64,000 nucleotides of DNA from positions 84,047,918 to 84,111,917 of the forward strand of contig OZ038382.1 in assembly GCA_964036045.1 (NCBI GenBank), given 5' to 3'. Positions 1-11,829 of this stretch are shown piece by piece. The notes beneath the pieces were generated by a model. The model was not told the DNA's origin and did no database searches. It saw nothing but the letters and a program-made list of their open reading frames with translations. Every line of letters begins with the position of its first letter. Positions within the stretch are counted from its first letter, which is position 1. Made by a program: the position numbers and the translations under genes. The stretch comes from Eutreptiella sp. 'Long Island Sound 2002'. Taxonomy: Eukaryota > Euglenozoa > Euglenophyceae > Eutreptiales > Eutreptiaceae.

Positions 1-1566
1 GGACCAATATGACTTGATACCAATCCTATGGCACACTCCGGTCCGAGTCGGGCATGTGCCTCATTTGCCCCAACCATGAGTGTGCGCATTTTTGGCCATT
101 TTGAGCAATTTTCCACTTTTGCTGCCCGCCGTGCACTATGTTCTAACCTTCGTGCACGCCGGACGCATGGACCAATGGACCATATATGACATGGGTGTTA
201 TGGGTAATGGTCCCCATGGTCCACACACCACGTGGGCGAAGCGGAGCCACCTTCGTTAAGGCGCTAGCCCAAAGTGAGTGTGGGCAATTTTGCAATTTTG
301 GCATTCGTGGACCCAATTGGGATCGTCACCACGCCGAGTGGCATGGAGATCTTTGAGAGCCAAGTGCATGGGAGTCTTCGTTGGACTCCCGGTGGATCAC
401 GTATGGAATGGCGGATCCGATCTCCAAGCGGGCTTGGAGATATACTATTGGGAGCACACCAAATTTTGGCTCATTTCAAGCAGCCAAAATGACCCCATTT
501 TGGGACCCCAATTTCCCCCTTCCGTGTGGTCAATTGGCGGCCCCATTTCTCTATGCCCACAGGGAGCCCGGACCTAAGTTCAGGTTGTACACTCAGATAT
601 CAGTCTTAGGTCCTGTCTCCTACCCTTTGAGCCATTGGCCTTACTTTGGCGGAGCGAGCCACGCGTGGGAATGACGCCAATTTTGGTGATTTTGGCATCA
701 TGACCCCACTTGACTCATCCGTGACGCCCTGATGCCGGAACCTCAGAGGGAACCAGGTTGGGTGAGGGCTCCAGGGAGTTCTTGCTCGAAGGGCATAGGG
801 TCAGTTGCCTCGTCCCTACCTCTGGCGGGTCCGGACGAGGGGTCAATTTTGGGGATTTTTGAGTTAATTTCAGTTTGGGCTGAAACAGCCCATTTTCAGC
901 TACCAACTCCTGGGTGATAATGGCGGGGCCATATCTCTGGCTCAGAGAGGAGTTGGGACCTGCCGTTAAGGGAGCATAGGGAGCCACTGCCTGTTGGCCT
1001 TGGAGCTCCTGGGTTTCATAGGAACTCGCCTGTGGCTGGGCGAGACACCTCTCGCATTGGCAGGGTTTCAGGGTCCGGACTGAGCAGGGCATGGGTTGTG
1101 TTTGAGCCCCCGCCCCCACCAGCCACTGAGAGGGTCGGACCTGGGATTGGGATACAAGTTAGGATAGAGTGTCTATTGTCCTGTGATGCCCTTACCCCAG
1201 TCCAGTCTTAACCCCATGTGTACATATCCTGATGTGTTGCTGTACATACTTTCGTTCCCTTGTTTCAGAGTGGCAAGGATTCTGAAACGCTTTGTCACAT
1301 GACATGAGCGCATTGATGCCCCTGTGAGCGTAGTGCTTTGCCTGCCTGCTCACTTGCGCGTGTCCCGCAGCGTCCCGTGGCCGGCCCCCCACGGGAACGC
1401 GTCAATATCTTTCTGTGGGTATATGGGGGGGGCGGAGGCGCTGAACTGCGTCCCGGAGGAGGGTTTCCCGTGCCCTCTGTGGCATGGCGGCCTCCGAGGC
1501 GGTGTCGTCGGGGTCAGAGGGGGACCGGGCGAGGATGTCTTCAAATTGTGGAGGCGGTGGCGCCCC
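1..1566. other. No supported gene; left edge of window
   Basis: Mixed-composition DNA. Short open frames exist on both strands but none shows a recognisable motif or start context. From about 1,400 the sequence becomes GC-rich and runs into the 3' end of gene X. It may hold gene X 3' flank or degraded repeats; nothing else can be supported. Confidence 0.5.
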
Positions 1567-2667
1567 TCACGCCTTCACGCTGCCCCGGCCCACCTCAACC
1601 AGGGGCGGAGCTCCCGCAGGGCGGAGGGACACCACCAGGCGAGGTGGACGGGTGGTAGGGCGGAGGGAGAGCACCAAGGTTGAGGTCCTGGAGCGGCCGT
1701 GGCGGGGGCTGGGGATGGAGAACGGGTATCGGTGGCGCAGGGAACGGGAAGCGCGGTGCCGTTCCTCGGGGGAGGGGGATGCGGACATGAGACTGGTGTC
1801 ACGCGTGGTGGCGCTGGGGGTCGCGGGAGCGGCGGGAGCGGGGCCCTGGGGAGCGGTGGCGGTCCATCGGGGAGAGGAAGTCGTGCGACTGGGGCCTGGG
1901 GGCTGGTGAGGCGCGGTGGCGTTATGGAGTTGTTCCACCAGGGTGTTGGGCGTCCATTCCAATGGGACCCCTTCCCTGCATGCCATGGCCTGGACCGCCT
2001 TCGCGAGCGCCATAACGGTGGGCGGCAAGGCGTGTTCGGCTACTTGGCGCACCATGCTGGCGGCCGTTGGGAAACTCCAGTACGTGGTGAACGACCCCGG
2101 CTGGTGGGCGTTGTCGGTGTCTGGGAGATCTAGGGAGAGCGCCTCCTTGATTTGGGCCACCGCTTCCGGGTGTATGGTGGTCGGGTAGTGCCAGACTGTA
2201 TGTTTGGCGGTTCTGTGGTATGTTTGGCCGGCTAGTTTTGCGGGTTCCATCGTTTGTGGGGTGAGTGTATCGTTGAGGGTGACGCCGCTCAGGCGGTTTA
2301 TCGCAGTGGTCCAATGTATCTGCCAGTCGCTTGTCTTGGGGTCGCCGTCAGTACCCTCTACAGCATAGTGGATGGCTGCCAATTCAGAGTCTGGGTCGAT
2401 TGCAATGTTGGTGTCCCTGGTTGTCGTCACACAGATGGCTTGTGTGAGTCTTGCTCGGGGCATTTGATCGTGATCTCCAAGGGTGGTGCCTTCGACCGTG
2501 GCCGTGCCTTGGATGGTGATGAGGAGATGCTGAGCTGGTGGCAGTCTTATCTGTTTAGTTGTGATGAGGTTGATGGCGTCAACCGTGGTTAGTGCACGCA
2601 AGATCTCTTTCCAGTCTATGGTGCTTATCGGTAGCTTCCACGCGGGTGCTGTGCGGCGGCTGTGGTT
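1567..2667 (-). pseudogene. Gene X, C-terminal part (disrupted, unknown function)
   Basis: This minus-strand open segment resumes gene X after the element 1 insertion and ends in TGA at 1567-1569. The first ~230 residues look like a folded protein of mixed composition, with a stretch around LPISTIDWKEIL and another around CREGVPLEWTPNTL. The last ~120 residues are Pro/Ser/Thr/Arg-rich and probably disordered. The N-terminal half ends with QLPREG just before the insertion and this half restarts with QLPNEG, which is the duplicated target. A stretch here (TYW...AEHALPP) weakly resembles one in the N-terminal half (LYT...AEHSIQP), suggesting an internal repeat of one domain. I do not recognise the family. 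The open frame also runs upstream into element 1, but that part is satellite sequence, not gene. Confidence 0.45.
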
Positions 2668-2687
2668 TCCTTCATTTGGCAGCTGGT
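2668..2687. repeat. Target-site duplication of element 1 (left copy)
   Basis: Twenty bases here match 5463-5482 with three adjacent mismatches (both read tccttca...ggcagctggt on the plus strand). They lie immediately outside the two ends of element 1, as expected of a target duplication made by target-primed reverse transcription. The mismatches imply an old insertion. Confidence 0.75.
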
Positions 2688-2934
2688 CGAAAGACAGACG
2701 GTACGGGAAACCGGACGCGTCCGGGACCAGGTCGGCACACGCCGACCCAGCGCAGCGCACGCAGCCCACGACCGACGCCCGAGGGACCCACCACGGACAA
2801 CCCCATTGCAGGGCCTCGAACGGGTACGACGCGGAGCGAGTCCAGCGCCCTTGCCTCGGCAGGGGCCAGCGGCAGGCACAATCAGCCCGGTATTCAGCCA
2901 GCCTCGGTGTGCCCCGCACAGCCGCCCAGTAATT

Positions 2935-2954
2935 CCGGGGGCGAAAGCCCGCGG
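2935..2954 (+). other. Conserved GNRA-type hairpin in element module
   Basis: The sense strand reads CCGGGGGC, loop GAAA, GCCCGCGG, pairing 7 of 8 positions. The equivalent sites in elements 2 (11371-11390) and 3 (31564-31583) form a perfect 8-bp stem with loop GCAA on the sense strand. GAAA and GCAA are both GNRA tetraloops, so the structure is probably selected as RNA. Confidence 0.5.
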
Positions 2955-3194
2955 GTCTGCAAAAGGCACCACGGCGTCGGGAAAGCGGGCCGAAGCCCCG
3001 AGGGCGACCGGACCGGACGAGGCGCGGCGCACCAAAGCGGGGCCACAAGGCACGCGAGAGAGGCAGGCCACCGGCCACAACCAAGGCACACACACAGGTG
3101 CCAAGCAACAACGGCCACCAGGTGCCGCACACCAAGACAGCGCGCACAATACACAACGAACCACGGCACGCGACCAAGTGCCAGTCAACACCAG

Positions 3195-3425
3195 CTGCCG
3201 TGCGGATGGACGTGTGGGCATCCGGCAGCGAACGCAGCCCCTGCCGGCTACGGAAGAGCCGCCGTCCGGATGGACGAGTGCGCGCCCAGCAGCGTACCCA
3301 GCCCCTGCCGGCTACGAACCAGCCGCCGTCCGAATGGACGTGTGCGCGCTCGGAGGGTACCCAGCCCCTGCCGGCTACGAATAGCAGCCGTCTGGATGGA
3401 CGGGTGCGCGCCCCGCAGCGACGCC
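3195..3425 (+). repeat. ~59-bp tandem repeat, about 4 copies
   Basis: Four units share the core cagcccctgccggctacga followed by a CCGTCCGGATGGACG-like stretch. They lie between the conserved module and the 65-bp array. An inverted homologous block with four units is found in element 2 at about 10,905-11,135. Confidence 0.8.
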
Positions 3426-3429
3426 CCAA

Positions 3430-4880
3430 ACACGCAACGCAGCACACCCAGCGCGCACACCGGTGAACAGGAGACAGGAAGCCCAGGACACCGCACACAC
3501 AATACACAGAACAGCACACCGAGCGAGCACGGCGGCAAACAGGAGCCAAGTGGCCAAGGACACCGCGCAGGCAACACAACAGGCCAAGGGACCACACCAC
3601 AGAACAGGAGCCAAGGGGCCCAGGACACCGCACACGCAACACAACGCATGGAGCGTACCCACCAGTGAACAGAAGCCAAGTAGCCCATGACACCGCACAC
3701 GCAACACAACACACCAAGCTTGTTCACCGGTGAACAGGAGCCACGTGGCCCAGGACACCGCATACGCAACACAGCGCGCTGAGCTAGCACACCGGTGAAC
3801 AGGAGCCAGGTGGCAAAGGACACTGCACACACAACACAACACGCCGGAAGGGCACACCCGTGAACAGGAGCCAAGTGGCCCAGGACACCGCACACGCAAC
3901 AGAACGCACCGAGCGAGCACATCAGCGAACAGGAGGCAAGAGGCCCAGGACACCCTACAAGCGACACGACATACCGAGCGAGCACCCTGGTGAACAGAAG
4001 CCAAGTGGCCCAGGACACCGTACACGCAACACAACGCAGCAGGCGAGCGCACCGCTGAAAAGGAGGCACGCAGCCCAGGACACCGCACACGCAACACAAC
4101 GCGTCGAGCAAGCACACCCGTGAACAGGAGCCAGGTGGCCCAGGACACTGCACACACAACGCAACACGCCGAGCGCGCACACCGCTGAACAGGAGCCAAG
4201 AGGCCCAGGACACCGCACACGCGACAGGACATACCGAGCGAGCACCCCGGTGAACAGGAGCCAAGTGGCCAAGGACACCGCACACGCAACACAACGCCGC
4301 GGGCGAGCGCACCGGTGAACAGGAGCCAAGCGGCCCAGGACGCCGCACACACAATACAACACACCGAGCGAGCACACCTGTTTACAGGAGTCAAGTGGCC
4401 CAGGACACCGCACACGCAAAATAAGGCACGGAGCAAGCACACCGGCAAACAGGACCCGGGTGTCCCAGGACGCCGCACAAGTGACGCAACACACCGAGAG
4501 GGCACACCGGTGAACGGGAGCCAAGTGGCCCAGGACACCGCACACGCAACGCAACACAACACACCGAGCGGGCACACAGGTGAACAGGAGCCAAGTGGCG
4601 AAGGACACCGCACACACAACACAACACACCGAGCGAACACACCGGTGAGCAGAAGCCAAGTGGCCCAGGACACCGCACGCGCAACACAATGCATGAAGCA
4701 AGCACACCGGTGAACAGGAGCCAAAAGGCCCAGGACACTGCACACGCAATGCAACGCACCGAGCAAGCACACCGGTGAATAGGAGCCAAGTGGCACAGGA
4801 CACCGCACATGCGACACACAACACCAAGCGGGCACACCGGTGAACAGGCGCCAAGTGGCCCAGGACACCGCACAAACGTG
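3430..4880 (+). repeat. 65-bp tandem array, about 22 copies (element 1)
   Basis: Units contain gtgaacaggagccaagtggc, then ccaggacaccgcacacgcaa, then an ACACCGAGCG-like stretch. The period is 65 bp, with point changes between units and occasional length variants. It is the reverse complement of the element 2 array at 8,481-10,870. Because 65 is not a multiple of three and the unit lacks stops in several frames, long open frames run through it on both strands; these are not taken as genes. Confidence 0.9.
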
Positions 4881-5462
4881 CGCGCCTAGGGCGACCGAGG
4901 ACGGGCAACAAGAAACCACACCCCATGGGTCGGGCGCACTGGGGCGACCCAGCCGACCCACTGGGCAAGCAGCAGGGGCGGTACCCGAGGGCCGCTGGTC
5001 CGAGACCAACCAGGCTGCATCGTGGACCATGGCAAACGTCACCTGGAGCCATGGAAGCAACCGGTGACAGGCGACCCGGTACACAGTCCAGGAGGGGGTT
5101 GCCTGCCAAGCAGCGGGGCCCCGCAACCCGAGCCACAGGGGTGAGGCGGTCGTACCGTAGACTCGCGGGAGCAACATCCCCTGTGGTGAAAGATACTCCA
5201 CACGGCTGGGCAGCCCCAAGAGCTGCCGCCCAAAAGAAGGGGCATGTGTCCCTACCCAGGGACACACGTGGGGACACCCTCCCACCCGGGGAACCGGGAC
5301 TGGGTGGCCGCAACACTGCCTTTCCAAGCACCTGCGGGAGCGGCTTAAGAGGCACCTGAACTAGGGCAGTGGGAGGCACAGGACGGTCCCTTCATAAGAC
5401 CTTCTTCCTGCATTGTCAAAGGAGGCATCCTGAGCTCCCAGAGATACCAACCTACCTACCTA

Positions 5463-5482
5463 TCCTTCACGGGGCAGCTGGT
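5463..5482. repeat. Target-site duplication of element 1 (right copy)
   Basis: This is the right-hand partner of 2668-2687, lying directly after the CCTA tail of element 1. Within gene X it encodes the QLPREG end of the N-terminal part. Confidence 0.75.
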
Positions 5483-7345
5483 AGTTGTCCGTGACGTGGT
5501 GCGTCGTGAGGGGGTTGGGCATGTGCTGGACTGTGATTGTAGGTTCGGCGTCTTTCTGGGCTGGTGGGTCCTGATCCCTCAGCGGGGAGTTATCCTTGGC
5601 TGGGGAGCAGGGTCGTGGTGGGCGGGGGGGTATGTATGGCTCCGATATCGGTTGCAGTGTCACCGGTCGGAGGTCCGTGATCACATGCGCCCCGTTGGCT
5701 GCATCGTCGTGGAGGTAAACCTCCAGCGCGGGGGGGGCGATAGGGTGCCACTCACATGGGTCGTTGGATGCTGAATGGAGGTGGAGACGTTGTTGGGTTG
5801 TCCAGCTGTGGTAGGTCGTGATGGTGTTCACCATGGCGGGGTCGTAGCTGTAGTTGAACAGGTGTTTTGGCGCTTTGTTCTGGATGAGCTTCGCCAGCGC
5901 GCTGATGTCTGCGTCGGGTACCAGGTCGTCCCATGTTGTGCGGAGTGTGGTATCCGGTGGTCCTGTGTGCCCCTCAAGCACTTCCGTCTCGTACTTCAGC
6001 CAGTCCTGCAACAGACGCACCACGTACGTGATGTCCTTGGACGGTTGGATGCTGTGTTCCGCTAGGGTGTGGGCATGGGCCAGGACTGTGTACAATATCC
6101 ACTGCTGGGGTGCTGGTCTAGGAGGTTCGGTTACGGTTTGTTCCGGGTCCTTCGCCTCCGTCGCTGCCTTTTCGTGGCGTACCGTGTGTACCACGGTGTA
6201 GTGATCATTGGCCTGTCCGGGGTTCCAGTCCTAGTGGACCTCACCCGCGGATGCCGTGGTCGGTCTGCATTTTCCAGTGCGAGCATAGGGTGGGCCTGTT
6301 TTGTCGTGGACGCTAATGGTGTGGTTCCACGTCCAGCTATGCAGCGTCAGGATGAGGATGAGTGCTGCTTCTTCGTATGATGTCGGCGGCGGCCCAACCA
6401 ACTCTTGGATGTGTTGTAAGGCCTCTGGCGCGTGTCGTGCTGCCGTGAGTTCTATCCCACTCCCGCTTGTAAAACTGTTTTGCCTTCGAAAATGAGCCTG
6501 CATGGTTTTACTGTAAAACTTTGCAGGCTCATTTTGAAGGCAAAACGGTTTTACCCCAGTCTTGGATACTCGTCCTTGTTTCACTACTCCTGTTGGTGGT
6601 TTTCGGTGGGCCTCCTCGGTCATCGCCGTATTCTTTGGGCGTACGCCCGTGGGTCTGGGCTCCTGTCCGCTGCTGCCGTTTTCTGCCTTTGCCCTGCATC
6701 GAGCGCTCCATACAGGCTCCATGTGGGTCGTTGGGGAGCCGGGGCACCCGTCGCTGACTGCAGGACGCATTGTATGCTGTTGCGCACCGGGTCATCGTCC
6801 AAGTCCATGGTGCCACCGTGGATGTCCAGGCCGCTGGGCAGTGTTGGTGGGGCTCGTTGTCGCCGGGGCGGGTCGCTGGTGGCGTCGACGTCCATGATGC
6901 TGCCATGGGTTGACATCTGGGATTTCGCTGCTGGTTCATCTGACGGTTTGTCTGACGTGTTGTTAGAGTCGGTTAGCCGTTGTTCGTCATGTGCGTGGTC
7001 GTCCCGTGATTTCACCGCCTCTATTATCAGTGCTGTTACTTGCTGTTGTTGTTGTGGATCCCTTGTCTCGTCGTGGCACTGTGCCGGTGGTAGTGGCGTG
7101 CTGCTGTAGATTGTGTTTTGGGTGCTGTATTCGGTGCGGTCGGGCCTCGGCGTGCGTCTACGCGGTGCGCCGTTGGTGCTGTACTCAGTTGCGTGGTCAC
7201 TATGGTTTGTGTGCTGGGACAGATTCTGGATTGGTTCCGGTTCTCCCGTTTGCCGTTGCGACATAGCTTTCCTTTGCATCTGTCCTTCATGGTATTGGTA
7301 GGTGGCGGTAGGCCCGCTCGTGCGTGTGTTGTACTCCGCGCTCAT
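5483..7345 (-). pseudogene. Gene X, N-terminal part (disrupted, unknown function)
   Basis: The minus-strand frame opens with ATG at 7345. Its first ~190 residues are Gln/Thr/Asp-rich with a QQQQQ run. A frame change occurs somewhere in 6,620-6,770, and coding then continues in one frame to the element 1 junction. Within that second frame a single TAG at 6231-6233 separates two segments that both look coding (…SAGEVH, then DWNPGQANDHYTVV…). The 86-bp palindrome at 6469-6554 lies inside the frame. Segments such as LILTLHSWTW and YHSWTTQQRLHLHS recur and suggest related modules. There is no recognisable catalytic motif. It may be a host gene or an ORF1-like protein of a mobile element. Frameshift, palindrome and split together indicate a broken copy. 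Confidence 0.4.
6469..6554. mobile_element. 86-bp near-perfect palindrome (foldback/MITE-like)
   Basis: The left arm (6469-6502) begins GTAAAAC and ends at GAGCCTGCA. The right arm (6522-6554) is its reverse complement with two substitutions and one indel. The centre again reads GTTTTAC-T-GTAAAAC, so the unit is two inverted ~43-bp halves, each bounded by GTAAAAC and GTTTTAC. It is AT-richer than its surroundings and lies inside gene X. No clear target duplication is visible. It could be a tiny foldback transposon or a selfish hairpin. Confidence 0.65.
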
Positions 7346-7884
7346 GGGGTCCGTGATTAGTGTGCCACATAGCCGGTGTATTTAGGAGCCACAGGCAGCC
7401 AGCCTGCATCAAGAAACCAACTACAGTGCAATGCAGCAACAATTCTGCAGTGACAGGGCAAGGCAGTTTATTTGTCTGTGTTTGAGTACTGGGCAGGGCT
7501 GTGTTCTGTGCAGGGTACAGCAGTCACGTTGCTTATTAGGACAGTGTTCGTGGTGTGACTTGGCTGTACTTGGTGCGTATTGCTGTTTTTCAGTGTGCAT
7601 CTAGTGCAAATTCGATGTGAATGCAAGTTTGACTTGTGCACCTGTGCTTGTTTTGGTGCCTGTTTTGTGGTACAGTGTCTTGTTTGTGGACGTATAGGTA
7701 CAGGCTTGCCTTATTTTTATCTGGTAACCCTGTTTTCACATCTTTCTGATTTTTCCGATTTTGGCATTCTTTGAATCTACCACCCATAATCACCTTAGGC
7801 TAATCAGGGAGAGGTTCTGCAAATCACCTCTCCTCTTGACCCTAAACTAATTAATCCTGAGCTCAATTTTTACAGTAAGCAGTG
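7346..7884. other. Non-coding stretch between gene X and element 2
   Basis: AT-richer than its neighbours with no convincing gene. It would hold the upstream region of gene X, which starts on the minus strand at 7345. Nothing specific is recognised. Confidence 0.4.
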
Positions 7885-7899
7885 GGTAGATGACCATAG
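7885..7899. repeat. Target-site duplication of element 2 (left copy)
   Basis: GGTAGATGACCATAG, 15 bp, identical to 13436-13450. The two copies abut the two ends of element 2. Confidence 0.9.
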
Positions 7900-8480
7900 G
7901 TAGGTAGGTAGGTAGGTATCTTCGGGGGCTCGGGATGCCTGCTTTGACAATCCAGGAAGAAGGTCTTACCAAGGGGACGTCCTGTCCCTCCTACTGCCCT
8001 ATGTCAGGTGCCTCTTGAGCCGCTCCCGCATGTGCTTGGGAAGGCATTGTCGCGGCCACCCGGTCCATGTGTCCCAGGTGGGAGGGTGTCTTCACATATG
8101 TCCATGGGTAGGGCCACATGCCCCCTCCTTTGGGCGGCAGCTCTGGGGGCTGCCCAGCCGTGTGGAGTATCTCTCACCACAAGGGGTATTGCTCCCGCTA
8201 GTCTACGGTACGACCGCCTCAGCCTTGTGGCTTGAGTTGCGGGGCCACTCTGCTTGGCAGGCGACCCTCTCCTGGACTGTGTACCGGCTCGTCTCACCGG
8301 TTGCTCCCATGGCTCCGGGTTACGTTTGCCATGGTCCCCGATGCAGCCTGGCCGGGCTCGGACCAGTGGCCTTGGAGCACTGCTCCTGCCACTGGCCCGG
8401 TGGGTCAGCTGGGTCGCCCGAGTGCGTCCGACCAATGGGGTGTTGGTTCTTTCCAGTCCCTCGGCCGCCCTACGTGTGTG

Positions 8481-10870
8481 CAGTGTCCTGGGCCACTTGG
8501 CTCCTGTTCTCCGTTGTGCCCGCGTTGTATGTTGTGTTGCGTCTGCGGTGTCCTGGGCCACTTGGCTCCTGTTCGGCGGTGCGCCCGCTCGGTGTGTTGT
8601 GTTCTGTGTGCCGTGTCCTGGTCCACTTGGCTCCCGTTCACCGATGTGCTCGCCGGGTGTGTTGTGTTGCGTGTACGGTGTCCTGGGCCACCTCACTCCT
8701 GTTCACCGGTGCGCCCGCTCGGTGTGTTGCTTTGCGTGTGCGCTGTCCTCGGCCACTTGGCTCCTGTTCACCGGTGTGCCCGCTCGGTGTGTTGTGTTGC
8801 GTCTGCAGTGTCCTGGGCGACTTGGCTCCTGATCACCGGTGCGCCCGCTCGGTGTGTTGTGTTGTGTGTGCAGTGTCCTGGGCCACTTGGCTCCCGTTCA
8901 CCGGTGTGCCCGCCGGGTGTGTTGTGTTGCGTGTGCGGTGTCCTGGGCCACTTGGCTCCTGTTCACCGGTGCACCCGCTCGGTGTGTTGCTTTTCGTGTG
9001 CGGTGTCCTGGGCCACTTGGCTCCTGTTCACCGGTGTGCCCGCTCGGTGTGTTGTATTGCGTGTGCGGTGTCCTGGGCCACTTGGCTCCTATTCACCGGT
9101 GTGCCCGCTCGGTGTGTTGTGTTGTGTGTGCGGTGTCCTGGGCCACTTGGCTCCTGGTCACCGGTGCACCCGCTCGGTGTGTTGTGTTGCGTCCGCAGTG
9201 TCCTGGGCGACTTGGCTCCTGATCACCGGTGCGCCCGCTCGGTGTGTTGTGTTGTGTGTGCAGTGTCCTGGGCCACTTGGCTCCCGTTCACCGGTGTGCC
9301 CGCCGGGTGTGTTGTGTTGCGTGTGCGGTGTCCTGGGCCACTTGGCTCCTGTTCACCGGTGCACCCGCTCGGTGTGTTGCTTTTCGTGTGCGGTGTCCTG
9401 GGCCACTTGGCTCCTGTTCACCGGTGTGCCCGCTCGGTGTGTTGTATTGCGTGTGCGGTGTCCTGGGCCACTTGGCTCCTATTCACCGGTGTGCCCGCTC
9501 GGTGTGTTGTGTTGTGTGTGCGGTGTCCTGGGCCACTTGGCTCCTGGTCACCGGTGCACCCGCTCGGTGTGTTGTGTTGTGTGTGCGGTGTCATGGGCCA
9601 CTTGGCTCCCGTTCACCGGTGTGCCCACCAGGTGTGTTGTGTTGCGTGTGCGGTGTCCTGGGCCCCTTGGCTCCTGTTCTCCGGTGCGCCCGCTCGGTGT
9701 GTTGCTTTGCCCGTGCGGTGCCCTGGGCCACTTGGCTCCTGTTCACCGGTGTGCCCGCTCGGTGTGTTGTGTTGCGTGTGTGGTGTCCTGGGTCTCTTGG
9801 CTCCTGTTCCCCGCTGTGCCCGCGTGGTTTGTTGTGTTCTGTGTGCGGTGTCCTGGGCCACTTGGCTCCTGTTCACCGGTGTGCCCGCCGGGTGTGTTGT
9901 GTTGCGTCTGCGGTGTCCTGGGCCACCGGGCTCCTGTTCAACGGTGCGCCCGCTCGGTGTGTTGCCTTGCGTGCGCCGTGTCCTCGGCCACTTGGCTCCT
10001 GTTCACCGGTGCGCCCGCTCGGTGTGTTGTGTTGTGTGTGCGTTTTCCCGGCCACTTGGCTCCTGTTCACTGGTGCGCCTGCCGGGTGTGTTGTGTTGTG
10101 GGTGCGGCGTCCTGGGCCACTTGGCTCCTGTTCACCGGTGTGCTCGTTCCGTGCTTTGCTTTGCTTGTGCGGTGTCCTGGGCCACCTGGCTCCGGTTCAA
10201 CCGTGTGCCCGCTCGGTGCGTTGCTTCGCGTGTGCGGTGTCCTGGGCCACTTGGCTCCCGTTCACCACTGTGCCCGCTCGGTGTGTTGTGTTGTGCGTGC
10301 GGTGTCCTGGGCCACTTGGCGCCTGTTAACCGGTGTGCCCGCTTGGTGGGTTGTGTTGCGTGTGCGGTGTCCTGAGGCACTTGGCTCCTGTTCACCAGTG
10401 CGCCCGCTCGGTGCGTTGTGTTGTCGTGCGGCGTCCTGGGCCCCTGTGCTCCTGTTCACCGGTGTGCCCACTCGGTGTGTTGTGTTGTGTGTGCGGTGTC
10501 CTGGGCGACTTTGCTCCAGTTCACTGGTGTGCAAGCTCCCTCCTTTGCTTTGCTTGCGCGGTGTCCTGGGCCACCTGGCTCCTGTTCACCGGTGTGCCCG
10601 CTCCGTGTGTTGTGTTGTGTGTCCGGTGTCCTGGGCGACTTGGCTCCTGTTCTCCGGTGTGCCCGCTCGGTGTTTTGTGTTGCGTGTGCGGTGTCCTGGG
10701 CCAATTGGCTCCTGTTCACCAGTGCGCCCGCTCAGTGCGTTGTGTTGCGCGTGCGGTGTCCTGGGGATCTTGGCTCCTGTTCACCGGTGTGCCCGCTCGG
10801 TGTGTTGTGTCGTTCGTACGGTGTCCTGGGCCGCTTGGCTCCTGTTCACCGGTGTGCTCCCTCTGTGTGC
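8481..10870 (-). repeat. 65-bp tandem array, about 37 copies (element 2)
   Basis: On the plus strand the units read gtgtcctgggccacttggct, then cctgttcaccggtgtgcccg, then ctcggtgtgttgtgttgcgt. Successive TCCTG landmarks fall at 8486, 8551, 8616 and 8681, giving a 65-bp period. A block of several units at about 8,775-9,170 is nearly identical to 9,165-9,560, showing recent unequal duplication. A very long open frame crosses the array and its flank, but it is explained by the stop-free repeat. Confidence 0.92.
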
Positions 10871-10904
10871 TGTGCTTTGGATTGCGCGTGGGGTGTTGCT
10901 GTGC

Positions 10905-11135
10905 GGGGCGTCGCTGCAGGGTGCTCACTCGTCCATCCGGACGGCGGCTGTTCGTAGCCGGCAGGGACTGGGAACCCTCCGGGTGCGCACTCGTCCGTCC
11001 CGACGGCGGGTGTTCGTAGCCGTCAGACTGAGTACCCTCCGGGCGCGCACTCGTCCATCCGAACGGCGGCTGTTCGTAGCCGGCAGGGGCTGGGTACCCT
11101 CCGGGCGCGCACTTGTCCATCTGGACGGCGGCTGG
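10905..11135 (-). repeat. ~59-bp tandem repeat, about 4 copies (element 2)
   Basis: Four units share tcgtccatccggacggcggc and tgttcgtagccggcagggac. They are homologous and inverted to 3,195-3,425 in element 1. Confidence 0.8.
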
Positions 11136-11139
11136 TGTT

Positions 11140-11700
11140 GCTTGGCACCTGTTCCTGTGCCGTGGTTCGTTGCATGTTGTGCGCGCTCTCCGGGTTTGCG
11201 GCACCCGGCGGCTGTTGTTGCTTGGCACCTGTCCGTGTGCCTTGGTTGTGGCCGGCGGCGTGCCTCTCTGGCGTGCCTCGTGGCCCAGCGTGGTGCGCCG
11301 CGCTTCGTCCGGTCAGGTCGCTCTCGGTGCTCTGGTCGGCTTTCCCGACGCCGTGATGCCTTTCCTAACCCCGGGGGCTTGCGCCCCCGGCTTTACTGGG
11401 TGGCTGTGCGGGGCACGCGGAGGCCGGCCGAGAACCGGGCTCATTGTGCCTGCCGCTGGCCCCCGGCGAGGCAGGGGCGCTGGGCTCGCTCCGCGTCGTA
11501 CCCGTTCGGTGCCCCGCGATGGGGTTGTCCCTGGCGGGTCCCTCCAGCGTCGGCCTTGGGCTGCGTGCACTGCGGTGGTTGGCGTGTGTGGACCCGGTCA
11601 CTGACGCGTCCAGTTTCCCGTACCATCCGTTGTTCGACTGGGGACTCGGCCGGTGCACCGGGGCTGTTTCGTGTGGACGCCGACACCTTCCCTTGCGGGT
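11140..11700 (-). other. Conserved module of elements 1-3 (element 2 copy)
   Basis: This ~550-bp GC-rich block is shared by elements 1 (2,690-3,180), 2 and 3 (31,330-31,900). In the sense direction one frame is open in all three copies and keeps peptides such as RSARSPRPT, GASGRHN and GTTRSE. This could be the tail of a disordered protein, or DNA/RNA conservation read by chance. It contains the GNRA hairpin at 11371-11390. Confidence 0.5.
11371..11390 (-). other. Perfect GNRA hairpin (element 2)
   Basis: The sense strand reads CCGGGGGC-GCAA-GCCCCCGG, a perfect 8-bp stem with a GCAA tetraloop. The hairpin is conserved in element 3 and, with one mismatched pair and a GAAA loop, in element 1. 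Confidence 0.6.
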
Positions 11701-11829
11701 CGGAGGACGACACGCCCGGGTCCCGCGCGTTTGTGCGTATGCGTGCCCTTCTTGGCCGGGTCGGGCAGGCCGGCCTCCCGGGCGCGTTCTGGTGCGCCTC
11801 AACTTTTTTCTTTGGCCGCTTTGTCTTTC

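Larger units (their letters stand above)
2688..5462 (+). mobile_element. Element 1: 5'-truncated satellite-bearing non-LTR-like element
   Basis: Reading 5' to 3' on the plus strand: a ~500-bp conserved module (2,690-3,180), four ~59-bp repeats, ~22 copies of a 65-bp repeat, a ~550-bp unique 3' region, then a tail of CCTA repeats ending at 5462. The same order is found, inverted, in element 2. Element 1 starts at a point that is internal in elements 2 and 3, and ends at the same CCTA tail. That pattern is typical of 5' truncation, so the CCTA end is taken as the 3' end. A 20-bp imperfect target duplication flanks it. It encodes no reverse transcriptase, so it would need help in trans or is a truncated copy of a larger autonomous element. 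It interrupts gene X. Confidence 0.75.

Noticed and set aside
8481-10870. CRISPR-like regular repeats
   Set aside because: Units are contiguous 65-bp tandem repeats without unique spacers, in a eukaryotic context with no cas genes.
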